This document shows positions 19,301 to 28,266 of a stretch of DNA of 64,000 nt, piece after piece. The notes beneath the pieces are model-generated. The model had not been told where the DNA came from and made no database searches. It was given only the letters and a program-made list of their open reading frames with translations. Positions within the stretch are counted from its first letter, which is position 1. Each line of letters starts with the position of its first letter. The stretch is taken from the NCBI RefSeq assembly GCF_018863395.1, contig NZ_JAHKRR010000012.1:1-64000 (forward strand), given 5' to 3'. The translations under genes and the position numbers were made by a program. The stretch is from Sinomicrobium weinanense. Its GTDB lineage: Bacteria; Bacteroidota; Bacteroidia; Flavobacteriales; Flavobacteriaceae.

Positions 19301-19789
19301 ACTGTCATCGGGCTGGAGGTCCACTTCACTGAACGGAGCTTCGGGCAGTCCGGTTTCAATGAACTCTCCTGCGCTATACCTTAACAGTACCGGGCCATTC
19401 CCGCCGAGTACGACAAGATGACGGGCTTCGGGATTGTGTACTCTTATGAGTTCCCGGACTTCCGAAAGTTTTTCTTCTGAAGTAATTACGGTCTTACACG
19501 GGGTCTGTTCAAATAACTGTTCCATTCTCCCTTCCGAGAAGTTGGTATCTATAGGTACATAGATCCCTCCGGACCTTAACACCGCTAACAGCGAGGTAAC
19601 AAGATCAATACCCGAGGGTAACATAACGCCTGTAAGCCCGCCTTTTTCCACCCCGGCAGCCTGAAGCACCCCGGCAAGCCGGTACGACCTTTCTTTAAGT
19701 TCTTCATAGCTTATAGTGCGATCGCCAAAGACTATAGCTGTTCGCGAAAGCTGTTTGCCAGCGATAATGTCGAAATCCTTATAGATCAT
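13355..19789 (-). CDS. NRPS: A - PCP - C - A - PCP - C
   Basis: 2144 residues. It opens directly with an adenylation domain (about 10-500), so its condensation partner is the C domain ending the preceding NRPS. PCP1 carries GGTS; then C (MHHIISDGWS), a second A domain (about 1080-1590), PCP2 (GGHS) and a terminal C domain whose motif reads HHIVSDAWS, Ala replacing the usual Gly. Hand-aligned specificity codes are DARHLSLMIK for the first A domain (no match I know) and DLYDFSLVWK for the second. The second has the SLGGATE form seen in Cys-activating domains, but the C domain before it is ordinary, not a cyclising Cy. The gene starts two bases after the racemase stop. Confidence 0.92.
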   Translation of the reverse strand: MIYKDFDIIAGKQLSRTAIVFGDRTISYEELKERSYRLAGVLQAAGVEKGGLTGVMLPSGIDLVTSLLAVLRSGGIYVPIDTNFSEGRMEQLFEQTPCKTVITSEEKLSEVRELIRVHNPEARHLVVLGGNGPVLLRYSAGEFIETGLPEAPFSEVDLQPDDSCYIFYTSGSTGRPKSILGVHKSLRHFIQWEMEEFSIGEGHRVSQLTHFTFDASLRDIFVPLCAGATLCIPPQEVRENSALLADWLEKSGITLVHAVPSLFRMLTKELSRQPASKRFDNLRYFLLSGEPLFAKDISNWQKACGDHVEIVNLYGPSETTMIKTFHRIKEVPSSPSGSIHAGQPIANTFIAILNKNNEICRIGETGEVYIRTPYMTRGYYNNPELTDQVFVQNPLAKDFKDIIYKTGDLGRYLKDRNVEILGRIDEQVKINGIRIEPGEVKKAVLELDGIDEAYVTARRHSDDLSDLVCYYMGKPRESRGIKAALRAKLNDYMIPAYFVHLEHLPLNTNGKINKKALPQPEEILFRNTIYEAPVSPVEKELDKIWQEVLQRDKIGRKASFFEMGGTSLKATQLVARIYKIFGMTLSIRDVFQHPVLGELALLIGTGEKENGKDIPPIGKQSEYEVSDGQRRLWVLTQFEGDISAYNMPGIFHFRGRLNKEALRRSFNSAIERHEILRTTFSAGDGHLKQYVHTAEEAGFDLEYTDLRKEDDPRGAAREIADKEALADFDLQSGPLLRARLLQLSEDAYTLVFNMHHIISDGWSVEVLIRDILAAYKAFCSGETYKVEPLRIQYKDYAAWQRMELQGEALEKHRRYWLTKLQGKLPVLELPADNPRPAVKTYNGASFEHTFNNARTREVEAWASLNGASLHMAILTAIYALFYRYTGQNDIILGTPSAGRIHKDLENQIGFYVNLLALRTTFEGADRFKDLLEKVKETTLGAYEHQVYPFDRLVEDVGVARELSRSPLFDVAVILHNTGLEHETVRLPEGLEVQRSEPGVTVSKYDMQLNFYRLEEGLYLNLEYNTDIFEEARMARMAGHLEKMMKNMVADETAAIASVDYLDKAEKEQLVYDWNNTLTPFPEDKTMHRLFEERAAVIPDHIAVVQGEDTLTYGQLNARANRLARFLLDRGVSNGDNIAIMTDRNVSMIVGMFGILKAGGAYVPIDPSYPADRQLYICDNSKVKVLLSDRYYEVMEELSDDILHILMEPGCFDTYEATDLDLPKSVTDLAYTIYTSGSTGRPKGVMIEHRSAVNLITWVNNTYDIGYDDRQLFITSMCFDLSVYDIFGTLAAGGAVIMATQEEVRDVHLLKKMMQEHRITFWDSVPTTMNHLITGLEDAGENYLQHDLKVVFMSGDWIPVDLPDRIRKFFPETRVISLGGATEGTVWSNFYPVEGKHRHWSSIPYGRPLANNFFYILDEYLNPVPQGVRGELFIGGIGVARGYANDPEKTANAFVKDPFRKELGGMMYRTGDLGCMSPDWQMEFLGRKDHQVKIRGFRVEIGEVNTTLAGHSEVKEAVVVAKGERNNIFLTAYYTAKSDIGATDLRKYMGGFLPDYMIPSYFVQMDNLPLNANGKIDYKALPEPELSGMREDDYKAPVTATEKKLGAIWKAILQVDNPGTDDDFFSIGGHSLTAMRVLSWIHRKFGVQLDLRTMFIHPTISTLAAVIDASVRRSNAIDRAPQSEYYELSHAQKRLWLAHQSEEKQTTYNIPLALELRGALHVDALVEAFRLLVDRHEILRTVFVIHEGRPYQKVMESDETTFKADHIDLSEEADRDVQAANYANAEVVCPFDLENGPLLRVKLIHLERENHLLLLTIHHIVSDAWSLGIMVNELMQCYEAFQNNRQPELPALDIQYKDYAHWHNSRLAGEYSKQHRDYWTGKFGGELLRLELPVDFNRPLTRTFNGNVHEWRFSDEVTSGLKQLAGENEASLHMLFTAAVNALLHRCTGQDDIIVGILVSGRGHHQLEDQLGFYVNTLPLRMQFTGETSFKALIARAKSILMEAFEHQEYPFDKLVDDLQVPRDKSRNPLFDVMVEYQNTDTRNLRQEEGPLSITGYKTDNKVSKYDLSYRFFEDNGNIRLLLEYNTDLFREGTIAAMAERMETLLKAVCHCSDTKIADIGLGEQDVFIGADTEKSIEGSFDFEF

Positions 19790-19791
19790 AG

Positions 19792-20595
19792 TTAAGCAGG
19801 TTTGTTGAGGCTTACCTCGTCCATGTGTATTATTTTATCTGAAGCCCCTAATCCGGCTTCAGCCAGTACTGTTTTATCATCCCTTCCGTAATAACACCTT
19901 TCCACCACTTCCCTGGCTACCAGGTCCATCGTGTCTACATACGGAACTTCCACGTTTCGTTGATCCAGGGCGATCGAAACTTCGGAGCATCCTCCTACGA
20001 GCAACTGAACACCCTTGTCAATGAGTATCCGGGCCGCTGTGTACATCAGGTCCACAGCCCGGACATTCACAACGGACGACTTGAGCCCGTGTTCCATATA
20101 GACCGAAGCCATGAATATATTTTCCTGTTCTTCGGGGCTGAGTTTTACAACTTCGCAATCGAGGCTCCCCAGTTCCCGACAAAAGATCCCGGACCTGATG
20201 GTACCAGTGGTGGCCAGAAGCCCTATTTTCTTAAATCCGTTTTCCAGCACGTATTTTTTCAATATCTGAACGGGGTGTAGTACTTCGGCTTTGGAATACG
20301 GGATAAAATTTTGATAATAGTAGTATGATGTATTGCAGGTCAATACTATAAAATCGACATTGTTGTTGTTCATCACCTTTACGGACCGAAGTATTTCCTC
20401 CAGGGGACAGGCCTCTCCATGTACAATGGCACGGGTACGGTCCGGGACATTGGGGTTGCTATGCATAAAGATCTCTACGAATTCCTGGTCGGTACGCGCA
20501 GGACACAGGTCAATGACCTTTTGCAAAAAATTGGCCCCGGCCCTGGAGCCCATTCCCCCGATGATGCCTAATTTTTTTCTGGTGTTGTTATTCAT
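19792..20595 (-). CDS. aspartate/glutamate racemase
   Basis: A cofactor-independent racemase that interconverts L- and D-Asp or Glu with two cysteines. Starting at the ATG at 20595 (chosen because a longer frame from 20655 would overlap the previous NRPS gene by 50 bases), the protein has 267 residues. It opens with the family's KLGIIGGMGSRAG, and has Cys87 in LTCNTS and Cys203 in GGCSEVS. It sits between two NRPS genes with gaps of 10 and 2 bases, like the glutamate racemase McyF in microcystin clusters. The first A domain of the upstream NRPS has a clear Asp code and that protein has no epimerisation domain, so supply of D-Asp is a good inference. Confidence 0.88.
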   Translation of the reverse strand: MNNNTRKKLGIIGGMGSRAGANFLQKVIDLCPARTDQEFVEIFMHSNPNVPDRTRAIVHGEACPLEEILRSVKVMNNNNVDFIVLTCNTSYYYYQNFIPYSKAEVLHPVQILKKYVLENGFKKIGLLATTGTIRSGIFCRELGSLDCEVVKLSPEEQENIFMASVYMEHGLKSSVVNVRAVDLMYTAARILIDKGVQLLVGGCSEVSIALDQRNVEVPYVDTMDLVAREVVERCYYGRDDKTVLAEAGLGASDKIIHMDEVSLNKPA

Positions 20596-20605
20596 TATCG
20601 ATCGT

Positions 20606-23600
20606 TTAGATATTAAACATGGTATCGGTAAAAGCCTTTTCGTCCTCATTCTCATTCAATGACAACTCCGACAATACCACAAGGGGGGCATCCACTACTT
20701 TAGCGGCCAGTAGTATCACGTTGTTATTCAGTTCTGCAATGGTCGTGTCATCAAAAAGGTCGGTATTATAATTGGTGATAAGACTTAGTTTCCCGGCAGT
20801 ATTAACAAAATTGAAGGTAACTTCATTCTTGCAGAAAACATGGGCTGTTTTAAACTCTCTTATCCTGAGCCCGGCTATTTCCACATCTTTCCCGTTGGCG
20901 ATCTCTTCGTTGTAGAGCTGCATCCAGATATCCGTAACAGGCGCACGGTTCCGGTCGTATTCGGGCTTTATATCTTCCACAAGCCGATCGTAAGGATAGA
21001 GCTGGTGTTCCTGGCCCTCCCGGGCAGTTTGCGCTACCCGTTGCAACAATTCCCGGAACGTCATGGAGTGAGCTACTGCCGTGCGCAAGATCATGTTGTT
21101 TATGTAAAACCCGATCTGCCCTTCCAGTTCTTCATGGTCCCTCCCCGACACCGGCGATCCGACGATGATGTCTTCCCGGCCGCTATATTTGTGTAATGTG
21201 AGTTTTACCAGGGCCAATAATGTGGTGTACAGGCTTACACTCTCACGCTTGGACAGCTCCCGGAGCTTCTCTGAAAGTTCTTCGTTCAATTCATTGCTGC
21301 ATAAAGCCCCGTTATATGTCTTTGTTTCACCCCGCGGGCGATCGGTAAGCAGCCCCTGCGGCTGAAGTTCCCCGGACAGCTTATCCTGCCAGTACGATTG
21401 CAGTCCTTTGAGCTCTCCTCCCCTCAGCCTGGTGTTGTACCACACGCTGTAATCCTTGTATTGTATGGGGAGCGGTGCCAAAGGGTTTTCTTCTCCGGAT
21501 ATAGCAGCCTCGTAAAGTGCCATAACCTCTTTTACCAGTATCCCGGATGACCAGCCGTCGGAGATGATATGATGCATGACCAGGACGAATAAATGCCTGT
21601 CCTTTTCCAGGTATATGAGTACACCTCTCAACAAACTGTCCTGTCGGAGGTCGAAAGCGGAACCTGTGATATTATCGATCTGCGTTTTGAGTTCTTCTTC
21701 GGAACAGTCTTCTCCGTTGATCTTTTCGAGTTCAAAGAGAGTATTTTCCACAGCATGTATTTTTTGCCTGGGTTCGCCGTCCCTGACCACAAAATTGGTA
21801 CGCAGGCTTTCATGTCTTTCCACAAGCTGTACGAATGCATCCCTGAAAGCGGTTATATCCAGCTCTCCTTCTATTTCCAGGACATCACTAATGTTGTAAG
21901 CAGCACCGCCTTCTCCCAGTTCATCGGTGATCCACAGTCTGCGCTGGGTGTAAGACAACGGATAGTCCTGCTGAATGGCCACAGGCTCAATAGGCTGGTA
22001 AATACCTTTGCCCGACCTGTCGACCACCCTGGCCAGTTCGCGAATGGTGGGAAAGAGAAAAACATTGCGCAACTCCAGGCTTTTACCCAGCTTTTTATAG
22101 ATACGGCTGGTGACCTGTGTAGCTTTTAAGGAATGTCCTCCCAGTTCAAAGAAATGGTCCATGGTCCCGATCGGGGAAACATTGAGCACTTCTCCCCATA
22201 TATCCGCAAGGGCTTTTTCTGTGGGGGTTTCAGGGGCAACGTACCTTTCAGAAACGGCAGCTGCATCCCGGTCTGGTGCAGGCAGTCCTTTTATATCTAT
22301 CTTTCCGTTTGGTGTAAGCGGAAGTTTTTCCAGTTCTATGAACCAGGATGGCACCATATAAGCGGGAAGCCCGGATTGCAGGGCCCTTTTTATTTCAGTT
22401 TTCTCTACATCTTTCCCGGTAAAGTAGGCCACGAGAGATCTTGTCCCATCCGGCCCCGTATAAGGAGTGACCATTGCCGATGTTACTCCTTTTATTTGCA
22501 ACAGGGCATTTTCTATTTCTCCCGGTTCTATACGATAGCCCCTGATCTTCACCTGGTTGTCATTCCTTCCCAGGAAAGCCACATGGCCATCGGGCAGCCA
22601 CCGGGCCTGGTCTCCCGTCCTGTAAACCACTCCATCGCAAAACGGAAGTCGTACAAATCGCTGTGCGGTGAGCTCCGGCCTGTTGTGATAACCCGAGGCT
22701 ACTCCCGCCCCTCCTATATACAGTTCCCCGTTCACCCCGACGGGAACGGGCTGTTGATGCCTGTCAAGAATCAGGAATTGTGTGTTGTTCATGGGCTTGC
22801 CGATAGGAACATTGCCCGAAAGGGGTATGGATTCCAGCGGCGCTTCATAAAAAGAAGAGTCGATGGTGGTTTCTGTGGTTCCGTAACTGTTGATAATGCG
22901 CATATCCCCGCCAAAACGGGCGACCAGGTTTCGAAAGTCCCTGGCCGGACAGGTATCGGACCCCATGATGAGCAATTCTACAAAGGAAAGGTCCAGTTCA
23001 TTTTCGTATACATGATCCATCAGGGGAAGGATCACGGCAGGTGTGGATTCCAGAATATTGACCTGGTGCCTGGCCATCAGTTCGTATAGTTTTCCCGGAT
23101 CGAGCCTGGTTTCGGACGGACAGACAATGAGATTCCCCCCGTTGAGCAGGGCCCGGCAAAAGTCGCCCATGAATACGTCAAAGGATATTCCGGCCATTTG
23201 TAACAAACGGGGGGTATAGGCCCCGAGGTGATAACTGTCTTTCCAGGCCATTGCGATATTCACCACATTGCGGTGGTACACTTTTACTCCTTTGGGCATC
23301 CCGGTAGAACCGGAAGTATAGATCATGTAAACGAGTGCTTCGGGATCAATCGTTAAACCGGGATTGGTCTTGTCCAGGGTTTGGATACTATCCCACTCCC
23401 CCTGCATATCGGCTACTTTTATATCACCGGCAGCGGTTTGCGGCCTGTCCGTAAGCAGCAGGGTTACACTGCTATCTTCAATGAGATACTGTATCCTGTC
23501 CTGGGGATATTCGGCATCTATGGGTACATAAGCGGCCCCTGTTTTCATAATCCCCACGACAGCCGTTATCATTTTTTCACTGCGGCCTGCCAAAAGCCCT

Positions 23601-26600
23601 ATCCTGTCCCCGGGCTTTACCTGGTACTCTTCCAGCAGGTACCGGGCCAGGCAGTTGGCCTGTTCGTTGAGTTCCGTATAGGTAAGCACATGCGGTCCGA
23701 AAGTTACCGCTTCGGCACGGGGGGTGTTTTCTACCTGGCTTTCGAACAGGTCTACCAGGGTTTTGCCTTTGCCGCTGTCTGCAATGGTTTCATTAAAACG
23801 GGTAATGACACAGGCCTCTTCTTCGGGCTGCATGATCCTTAAGCCGTAAAGTGGTTGTTCGTCGTGTTTCAGGGCCTGTGAGATCAACTCCGTAAAATGG
23901 CCTGCCATTCTCAGTACCCGGTCCCGGGCATATATATCTGTATTGTATTCTATGTTCAGTTCCAGCCCCTTTACGGTGTCCCGGAAATCAAAGGACATAT
24001 CGAACTTGCTTATGGTGAGTTCCCCGCCGTACTCGCTCACACGAAGTGTATCGAACTTTTCCAGGCCTTCCTGCATACCATCGGGATTGGAAAGGGAGAC
24101 CATAACATCAAAAAGGGCGGAACGGCTCAGGTCCCGCTCCAGGTTCAGATCGTCTACCAGCCTGTCAAACGGGTATTGCTGGTGGCTATGTGCTCCTAAC
24201 AGTGCTTTCTTGACCTTCTCCAGGAGGTCCGTGAATCCCTGTTCGGCATTAAACCACGTCCTGATGGCCAGGGTATTCACATAAAAACCTATTTGATCTT
24301 CAAGGTCGGGGTGCTCCCGCCCTGCGACCGGGGTTCCTATAATGATATCTTCCTGTGTGGTATATCGGTAGAGCAATACTTTTACTGCCGATAACAGGGT
24401 CATAAAAAGGGTGACCCCGTTCTTGCGGCTAAAATCATGTATTTTTTCGGATAGTTCTTCTCCCAGCAGGCAGCTGTGATTGGCACCGTGATAGGTCTGC
24501 ACGGAAGGCCGGGGATAATCTGCCGGAAGGTCCAGTACCGGTAATTCGCCATCAAGGGTATCCAGCCAGTATTTCCGGATCTTTCCGATATCATCTCCCA
24601 CTAGCATGCTATTCTGCCATGCCGCAAAGTCTTTGTACTGGACTTTCAGGGGGGTTGCAGAAACAGACCTGCCCTGTGAAATATCCTGGTAAATGCCGAG
24701 CACTTCCCGGGTCAGTACATTAAGCGACCAACCATCGGAAATAATGTGGTGCATATTAAAGACAAAGACGTACCGGTGGTCTTCTACCTGTAGTAAATAA
24801 CTCCTCAGCATAGGGCCCCGTTCCAGGTCGAACGGGGTTTGTGCCTCTTCTTCGGCAATTTTACCGGCCTGTTCTTCGGGTTTTACATGTCGGCGCAGAT
24901 CGCGTTTCCTTACCCGGATATCCAGTTCGCCTACAGGGTGGATTTTCTGTACGGCGCGGGCATTGACCGTATGAAAAGTGGTACGTAAACTTTCGTGCCT
25001 TGAAACAAGTGTTTCAAAAGCCCGGGAAAAGGCTTCCTCGTTGAGCTGCCCTTCCAGAATAAATGCTGCCGGCATATTATAGGCGATCTGGTCCCCTTCC
25101 AGTTGATCGAGTATCCACAACCGGTGCTGTGCGTGCGACAGTTCGTAATATTCCTGTTCTCCCAGTCGGGGTATGGGCTGATACTGCTGTTCTTCCTGCT
25201 GAGACAGGTAATCAGACAGTTTTTCGATGGTGGAATGGACAAAGATCTCCTGGAGGTCGATCTTATGATTGAGTTTTCCATATAAACGGGTAGTGAGCTG
25301 TATCGCTTTAAGGCTATGCCCTCCTATTGTAAAAAAATCATCCGTAATACTGATCTCCTGCTTGTTCAGGATCTCCTGCCAGAGCGATAGCAGTGCCCTG
25401 TCCAGTTCGTTTCTCGGTGGGACCATATCGGTTGCGCCGGTCCCTTTTACAGGGTCCGGAAGCGCTTTTTTATCTATTTTGCCATTTGGTGTCAACGGAA
25501 ATTGCAGGAGTTCTACAAAATAAGAAGGCAGCATATATTCCGGAAGCTGGTCGGCAAGCTGTTTTCTCAATTCCCCGAGAGATACTTTTTGCACGGGGTT
25601 GTAATAGGCGGCGAGTTCCAGCCCCTGGTCCGGCGAACCATAGACGGTCACTTCTGCCTTGTCTATAACCTTAAGGCTCTCCAGTTTTTCCTGTATTTCT
25701 TTCAGTTCTACACGATACCCGCGTATTTTTACCTGGTCGTCTTTTCTTCCTTCAAAGAGAACGGTCCCTTCTGGCGTCCACCGGGCAATATCGCCGGTTT
25801 TATAGAGCCTTTCCCCGGTTTTAAAGGGGTTTTCGATAAATTTTTGAGCGGTCAGTTCCTGCCTGTTGAGATACCCTGTTGCCAATCCCTTTCCGGAGAT
25901 GGCCAGTTCTCCGGGCTCTCCCGGGGCTACGGGCCGGTTGTCCTCATCAAGAATATATATCCTGGTATTGGCTATGGGGCTACCTATAACAGGTAAAGCG
26001 GCATAGGCATCCAGCATTTCACTGTCAATGCGGTGTACCACAGCGCCGATGGTGGCCTCGGTCGGGCCATAATGATTTACCAGCCCGAGTGAAGGTCTTA
26101 GTGCCGCAATTTTCCTCAGGTCGCTCACACGGACGGGCTCTCCGCCCACCAATACCATCCGAAGGGCACTTTCTGCGAGGGTAGAAAATGCGGGGGCATT
26201 TACAATGGTATTTACCAGGGAAGGGGTAGCCTTGATAAACGTTATTCCCTGCTTTATAAGATAGTCCGTAAGTACTTCCGGGTTACGCAGGGTCTCATCG
26301 TTTATCAGGTGGAGCGTGCCCCCCGAAAGCAATGTTCCCCAGATGGAGGTGTAGCCAAGGTCGAAAGCATATGATCCCAATAGTACAGCCTGGTCTTCTG
26401 CACCGATCTTAAACGCTTCCCTGAACCAGGATATATAATTCAGCAGGGAAGCGTCCGTAACGAGGGTGCCCTTGGGATTTCCCGTGGTTCCCGAGGTGTA
26501 GATCACATAGAGTATATCTTCGGGCTTTCTCGGTTGGAGAATATTGCCGGGTTGCGGGGCAGCAGGCATTGGTTCGTCCAGTAATACAAGGTTTTCGGTA

Positions 26601-28228
26601 CGAAACCGGTCCTTGAAGCCCGACGTGGTGATCACTGCCCTGGCCTGGCAGTCCTTTGCGATAAACTGTATCCGCTCTGCGGGGTTGTCGGGGTCCATAG
26701 GCACAAATCCGGCCCCGCTTTTTATGACGGCCAGAAGAGATACGATCAGATCGATATTTTTATCGGACATTATGCCTACAAGATCTCCTGGACCTACCCT
26801 GTATTCCTGTTTAAGCCAGGCAGCCAGGCGGTCGGACCTTTCATCTATTGCTGCATAGGTAGCTTCCTGCCCGGAACAATAAACGGCCCGGCGGTCCCCA
26901 TAGGTTTGAGCTATACTCTCAAAAACGTTGTCCACTCCCGACCCTTCGCAGGAAAAAAATGCGTCGGTATCATTAAAATCATTCAATACTATGGATTCAT
27001 ACCTGGTACTCAACAAGCCTAAACTGCCCAGGGGAGCTTCTGCGTTGTCCAGCATCTGACGTACTACTTCCCTGTAGGCATCGATAAGGAAATCGGTATC
27101 TTTTTTGGAAAAACTATGACCGTTATACCACAAGGTCCCCCGGATCGCACCTTCCTGTTCGTTCAGGACCAGTTTGAGCTTAAAAGGTTCATAACAGGAA
27201 ATACAACTGTTAACCCGGAAGGTCAGGCCTTCCGTTTCAAAACGGGTTTTAGATGACCCGTATTCAAAACCGTATGGCAAAAACGCTTCACCGGTAAAAC
27301 CTTCTTTATGGCGATCGCTGTTCTCTATCTCCGTTTTAAGGTGAAGCAAGGCGTCTTTAAAACTCCAGTTGTCTTCCCATTCGGCTGACACCGGAAGGGT
27401 TTTGGCACATAGGCCGCTCAATCCTTTTAACTCGTCAAAATCACGGCCGGAAAAAACGTAGCCCAACGCAAAATTATCTCCGAACAGTTTTCTAAGGATG
27501 AGATACCAGGCTGCCGACAATAAAATTTCCGGTGCTTCGCCGGGCAATGCTTTGGATAATTCTGCCACGGAATGGAACAGTTCAAAGGTATTTCCCTTAA
27601 ACTGTGCTTTTTTGGTCATATCAGGATCCCTGTCAAACGACAGGTGAGGCTGCACTGCTATTGATCTGCCTTTCCAGTATTTAACACTTTCTTCGGTCTC
27701 TTCATCGGTCAGAAGCTGGTTTTGCCATTCGGCATATTGAATGTACTGGAGGGATTCCTCATCCGGGTTCTGAAGAACGCCGGAGCAAGCCCGCATCACC
27801 TTTTCCACTATCCCGAAAAGGCTCTCCCTATCCGAGGCCACGGCAGGCAATGTTACGACCATAAACTGCCTGTTCTCCTCCAGGGGCATTAAGGCGACCC
27901 TGATCTTTGGAGATTGTAAACCGGAAGCCAGTTCCCATTCCTTTTCCAGGCTATACGGCAACTCTTCTTCCAACACCGGCCGGGTATAGCTAATAAGATC
28001 AATATCCGTTTTTTCGGAGATCACCTGAACAGCCAGATCATTTTCAAACCGATGGTAGTCCGTTCGGAATATGTATTCGTGTTCAAACACTTCTGCTATG
28101 GCCTTTTCCAGGTTATCCGTATCCGGGCGGGGTTCAATGATTACGGATACCTGCGCCAGCAATTCATTGCTATGTTGTGAAAACCGTATATATCTTTGTT
28201 GCTGGGGTGATAACTTATATCCTTTCAT
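20606..28228 (-). CDS. NRPS: degenerate C - A(Asp) - PCP - C - A(Orn) - PCP - C
   Basis: 2540 residues. Residues 1-440 have a condensation fold, but at the active-site position read LPAVASDRES (127-136) in place of HHxxxDG, so this domain should not catalyse peptide bonds. A domain 1 (about 460-950) gives the hand-aligned code DLTKLGHIGK, one change from the surfactin Asp code. After PCP (GGHS) and a normal C domain (MHHIISDGWS), A domain 2 (about 1520-2010) gives DVGEIGSIDK, the classic Orn code of bacitracin and tyrocidine. A second PCP and a terminal C domain (MHHIISDGWS) follow; that last C works for the A domain that opens the next NRPS. The gene begins 38 bases after the preceding stop, the widest gap among the megasynthase genes. 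Confidence 0.92.
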   Translation of the reverse strand: MKGYKLSPQQQRYIRFSQHSNELLAQVSVIIEPRPDTDNLEKAIAEVFEHEYIFRTDYHRFENDLAVQVISEKTDIDLISYTRPVLEEELPYSLEKEWELASGLQSPKIRVALMPLEENRQFMVVTLPAVASDRESLFGIVEKVMRACSGVLQNPDEESLQYIQYAEWQNQLLTDEETEESVKYWKGRSIAVQPHLSFDRDPDMTKKAQFKGNTFELFHSVAELSKALPGEAPEILLSAAWYLILRKLFGDNFALGYVFSGRDFDELKGLSGLCAKTLPVSAEWEDNWSFKDALLHLKTEIENSDRHKEGFTGEAFLPYGFEYGSSKTRFETEGLTFRVNSCISCYEPFKLKLVLNEQEGAIRGTLWYNGHSFSKKDTDFLIDAYREVVRQMLDNAEAPLGSLGLLSTRYESIVLNDFNDTDAFFSCEGSGVDNVFESIAQTYGDRRAVYCSGQEATYAAIDERSDRLAAWLKQEYRVGPGDLVGIMSDKNIDLIVSLLAVIKSGAGFVPMDPDNPAERIQFIAKDCQARAVITTSGFKDRFRTENLVLLDEPMPAAPQPGNILQPRKPEDILYVIYTSGTTGNPKGTLVTDASLLNYISWFREAFKIGAEDQAVLLGSYAFDLGYTSIWGTLLSGGTLHLINDETLRNPEVLTDYLIKQGITFIKATPSLVNTIVNAPAFSTLAESALRMVLVGGEPVRVSDLRKIAALRPSLGLVNHYGPTEATIGAVVHRIDSEMLDAYAALPVIGSPIANTRIYILDEDNRPVAPGEPGELAISGKGLATGYLNRQELTAQKFIENPFKTGERLYKTGDIARWTPEGTVLFEGRKDDQVKIRGYRVELKEIQEKLESLKVIDKAEVTVYGSPDQGLELAAYYNPVQKVSLGELRKQLADQLPEYMLPSYFVELLQFPLTPNGKIDKKALPDPVKGTGATDMVPPRNELDRALLSLWQEILNKQEISITDDFFTIGGHSLKAIQLTTRLYGKLNHKIDLQEIFVHSTIEKLSDYLSQQEEQQYQPIPRLGEQEYYELSHAQHRLWILDQLEGDQIAYNMPAAFILEGQLNEEAFSRAFETLVSRHESLRTTFHTVNARAVQKIHPVGELDIRVRKRDLRRHVKPEEQAGKIAEEEAQTPFDLERGPMLRSYLLQVEDHRYVFVFNMHHIISDGWSLNVLTREVLGIYQDISQGRSVSATPLKVQYKDFAAWQNSMLVGDDIGKIRKYWLDTLDGELPVLDLPADYPRPSVQTYHGANHSCLLGEELSEKIHDFSRKNGVTLFMTLLSAVKVLLYRYTTQEDIIIGTPVAGREHPDLEDQIGFYVNTLAIRTWFNAEQGFTDLLEKVKKALLGAHSHQQYPFDRLVDDLNLERDLSRSALFDVMVSLSNPDGMQEGLEKFDTLRVSEYGGELTISKFDMSFDFRDTVKGLELNIEYNTDIYARDRVLRMAGHFTELISQALKHDEQPLYGLRIMQPEEEACVITRFNETIADSGKGKTLVDLFESQVENTPRAEAVTFGPHVLTYTELNEQANCLARYLLEEYQVKPGDRIGLLAGRSEKMITAVVGIMKTGAAYVPIDAEYPQDRIQYLIEDSSVTLLLTDRPQTAAGDIKVADMQGEWDSIQTLDKTNPGLTIDPEALVYMIYTSGSTGMPKGVKVYHRNVVNIAMAWKDSYHLGAYTPRLLQMAGISFDVFMGDFCRALLNGGNLIVCPSETRLDPGKLYELMARHQVNILESTPAVILPLMDHVYENELDLSFVELLIMGSDTCPARDFRNLVARFGGDMRIINSYGTTETTIDSSFYEAPLESIPLSGNVPIGKPMNNTQFLILDRHQQPVPVGVNGELYIGGAGVASGYHNRPELTAQRFVRLPFCDGVVYRTGDQARWLPDGHVAFLGRNDNQVKIRGYRIEPGEIENALLQIKGVTSAMVTPYTGPDGTRSLVAYFTGKDVEKTEIKRALQSGLPAYMVPSWFIELEKLPLTPNGKIDIKGLPAPDRDAAAVSERYVAPETPTEKALADIWGEVLNVSPIGTMDHFFELGGHSLKATQVTSRIYKKLGKSLELRNVFLFPTIRELARVVDRSGKGIYQPIEPVAIQQDYPLSYTQRRLWITDELGEGGAAYNISDVLEIEGELDITAFRDAFVQLVERHESLRTNFVVRDGEPRQKIHAVENTLFELEKINGEDCSEEELKTQIDNITGSAFDLRQDSLLRGVLIYLEKDRHLFVLVMHHIISDGWSSGILVKEVMALYEAAISGEENPLAPLPIQYKDYSVWYNTRLRGGELKGLQSYWQDKLSGELQPQGLLTDRPRGETKTYNGALCSNELNEELSEKLRELSKRESVSLYTTLLALVKLTLHKYSGREDIIVGSPVSGRDHEELEGQIGFYINNMILRTAVAHSMTFRELLQRVAQTAREGQEHQLYPYDRLVEDIKPEYDRNRAPVTDIWMQLYNEEIANGKDVEIAGLRIREFKTAHVFCKNEVTFNFVNTAGKLSLITNYNTDLFDDTTIAELNNNVILLAAKVVDAPLVVLSELSLNENEDEKAFTDTMFNI

Positions 28229-28266
28229 GTGTTCTTTTTTATTTTGATTGTAGGCATTTCAAAGTC

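Noticed and set aside
13355-19789. Cyclisation (Cy) domain before the Cys-like A domain
   Set aside because: The preceding domain has the normal HHxxxDG motif (MHHIISDGWS), not the DxxxxD form, so thiazoline formation is not supported.
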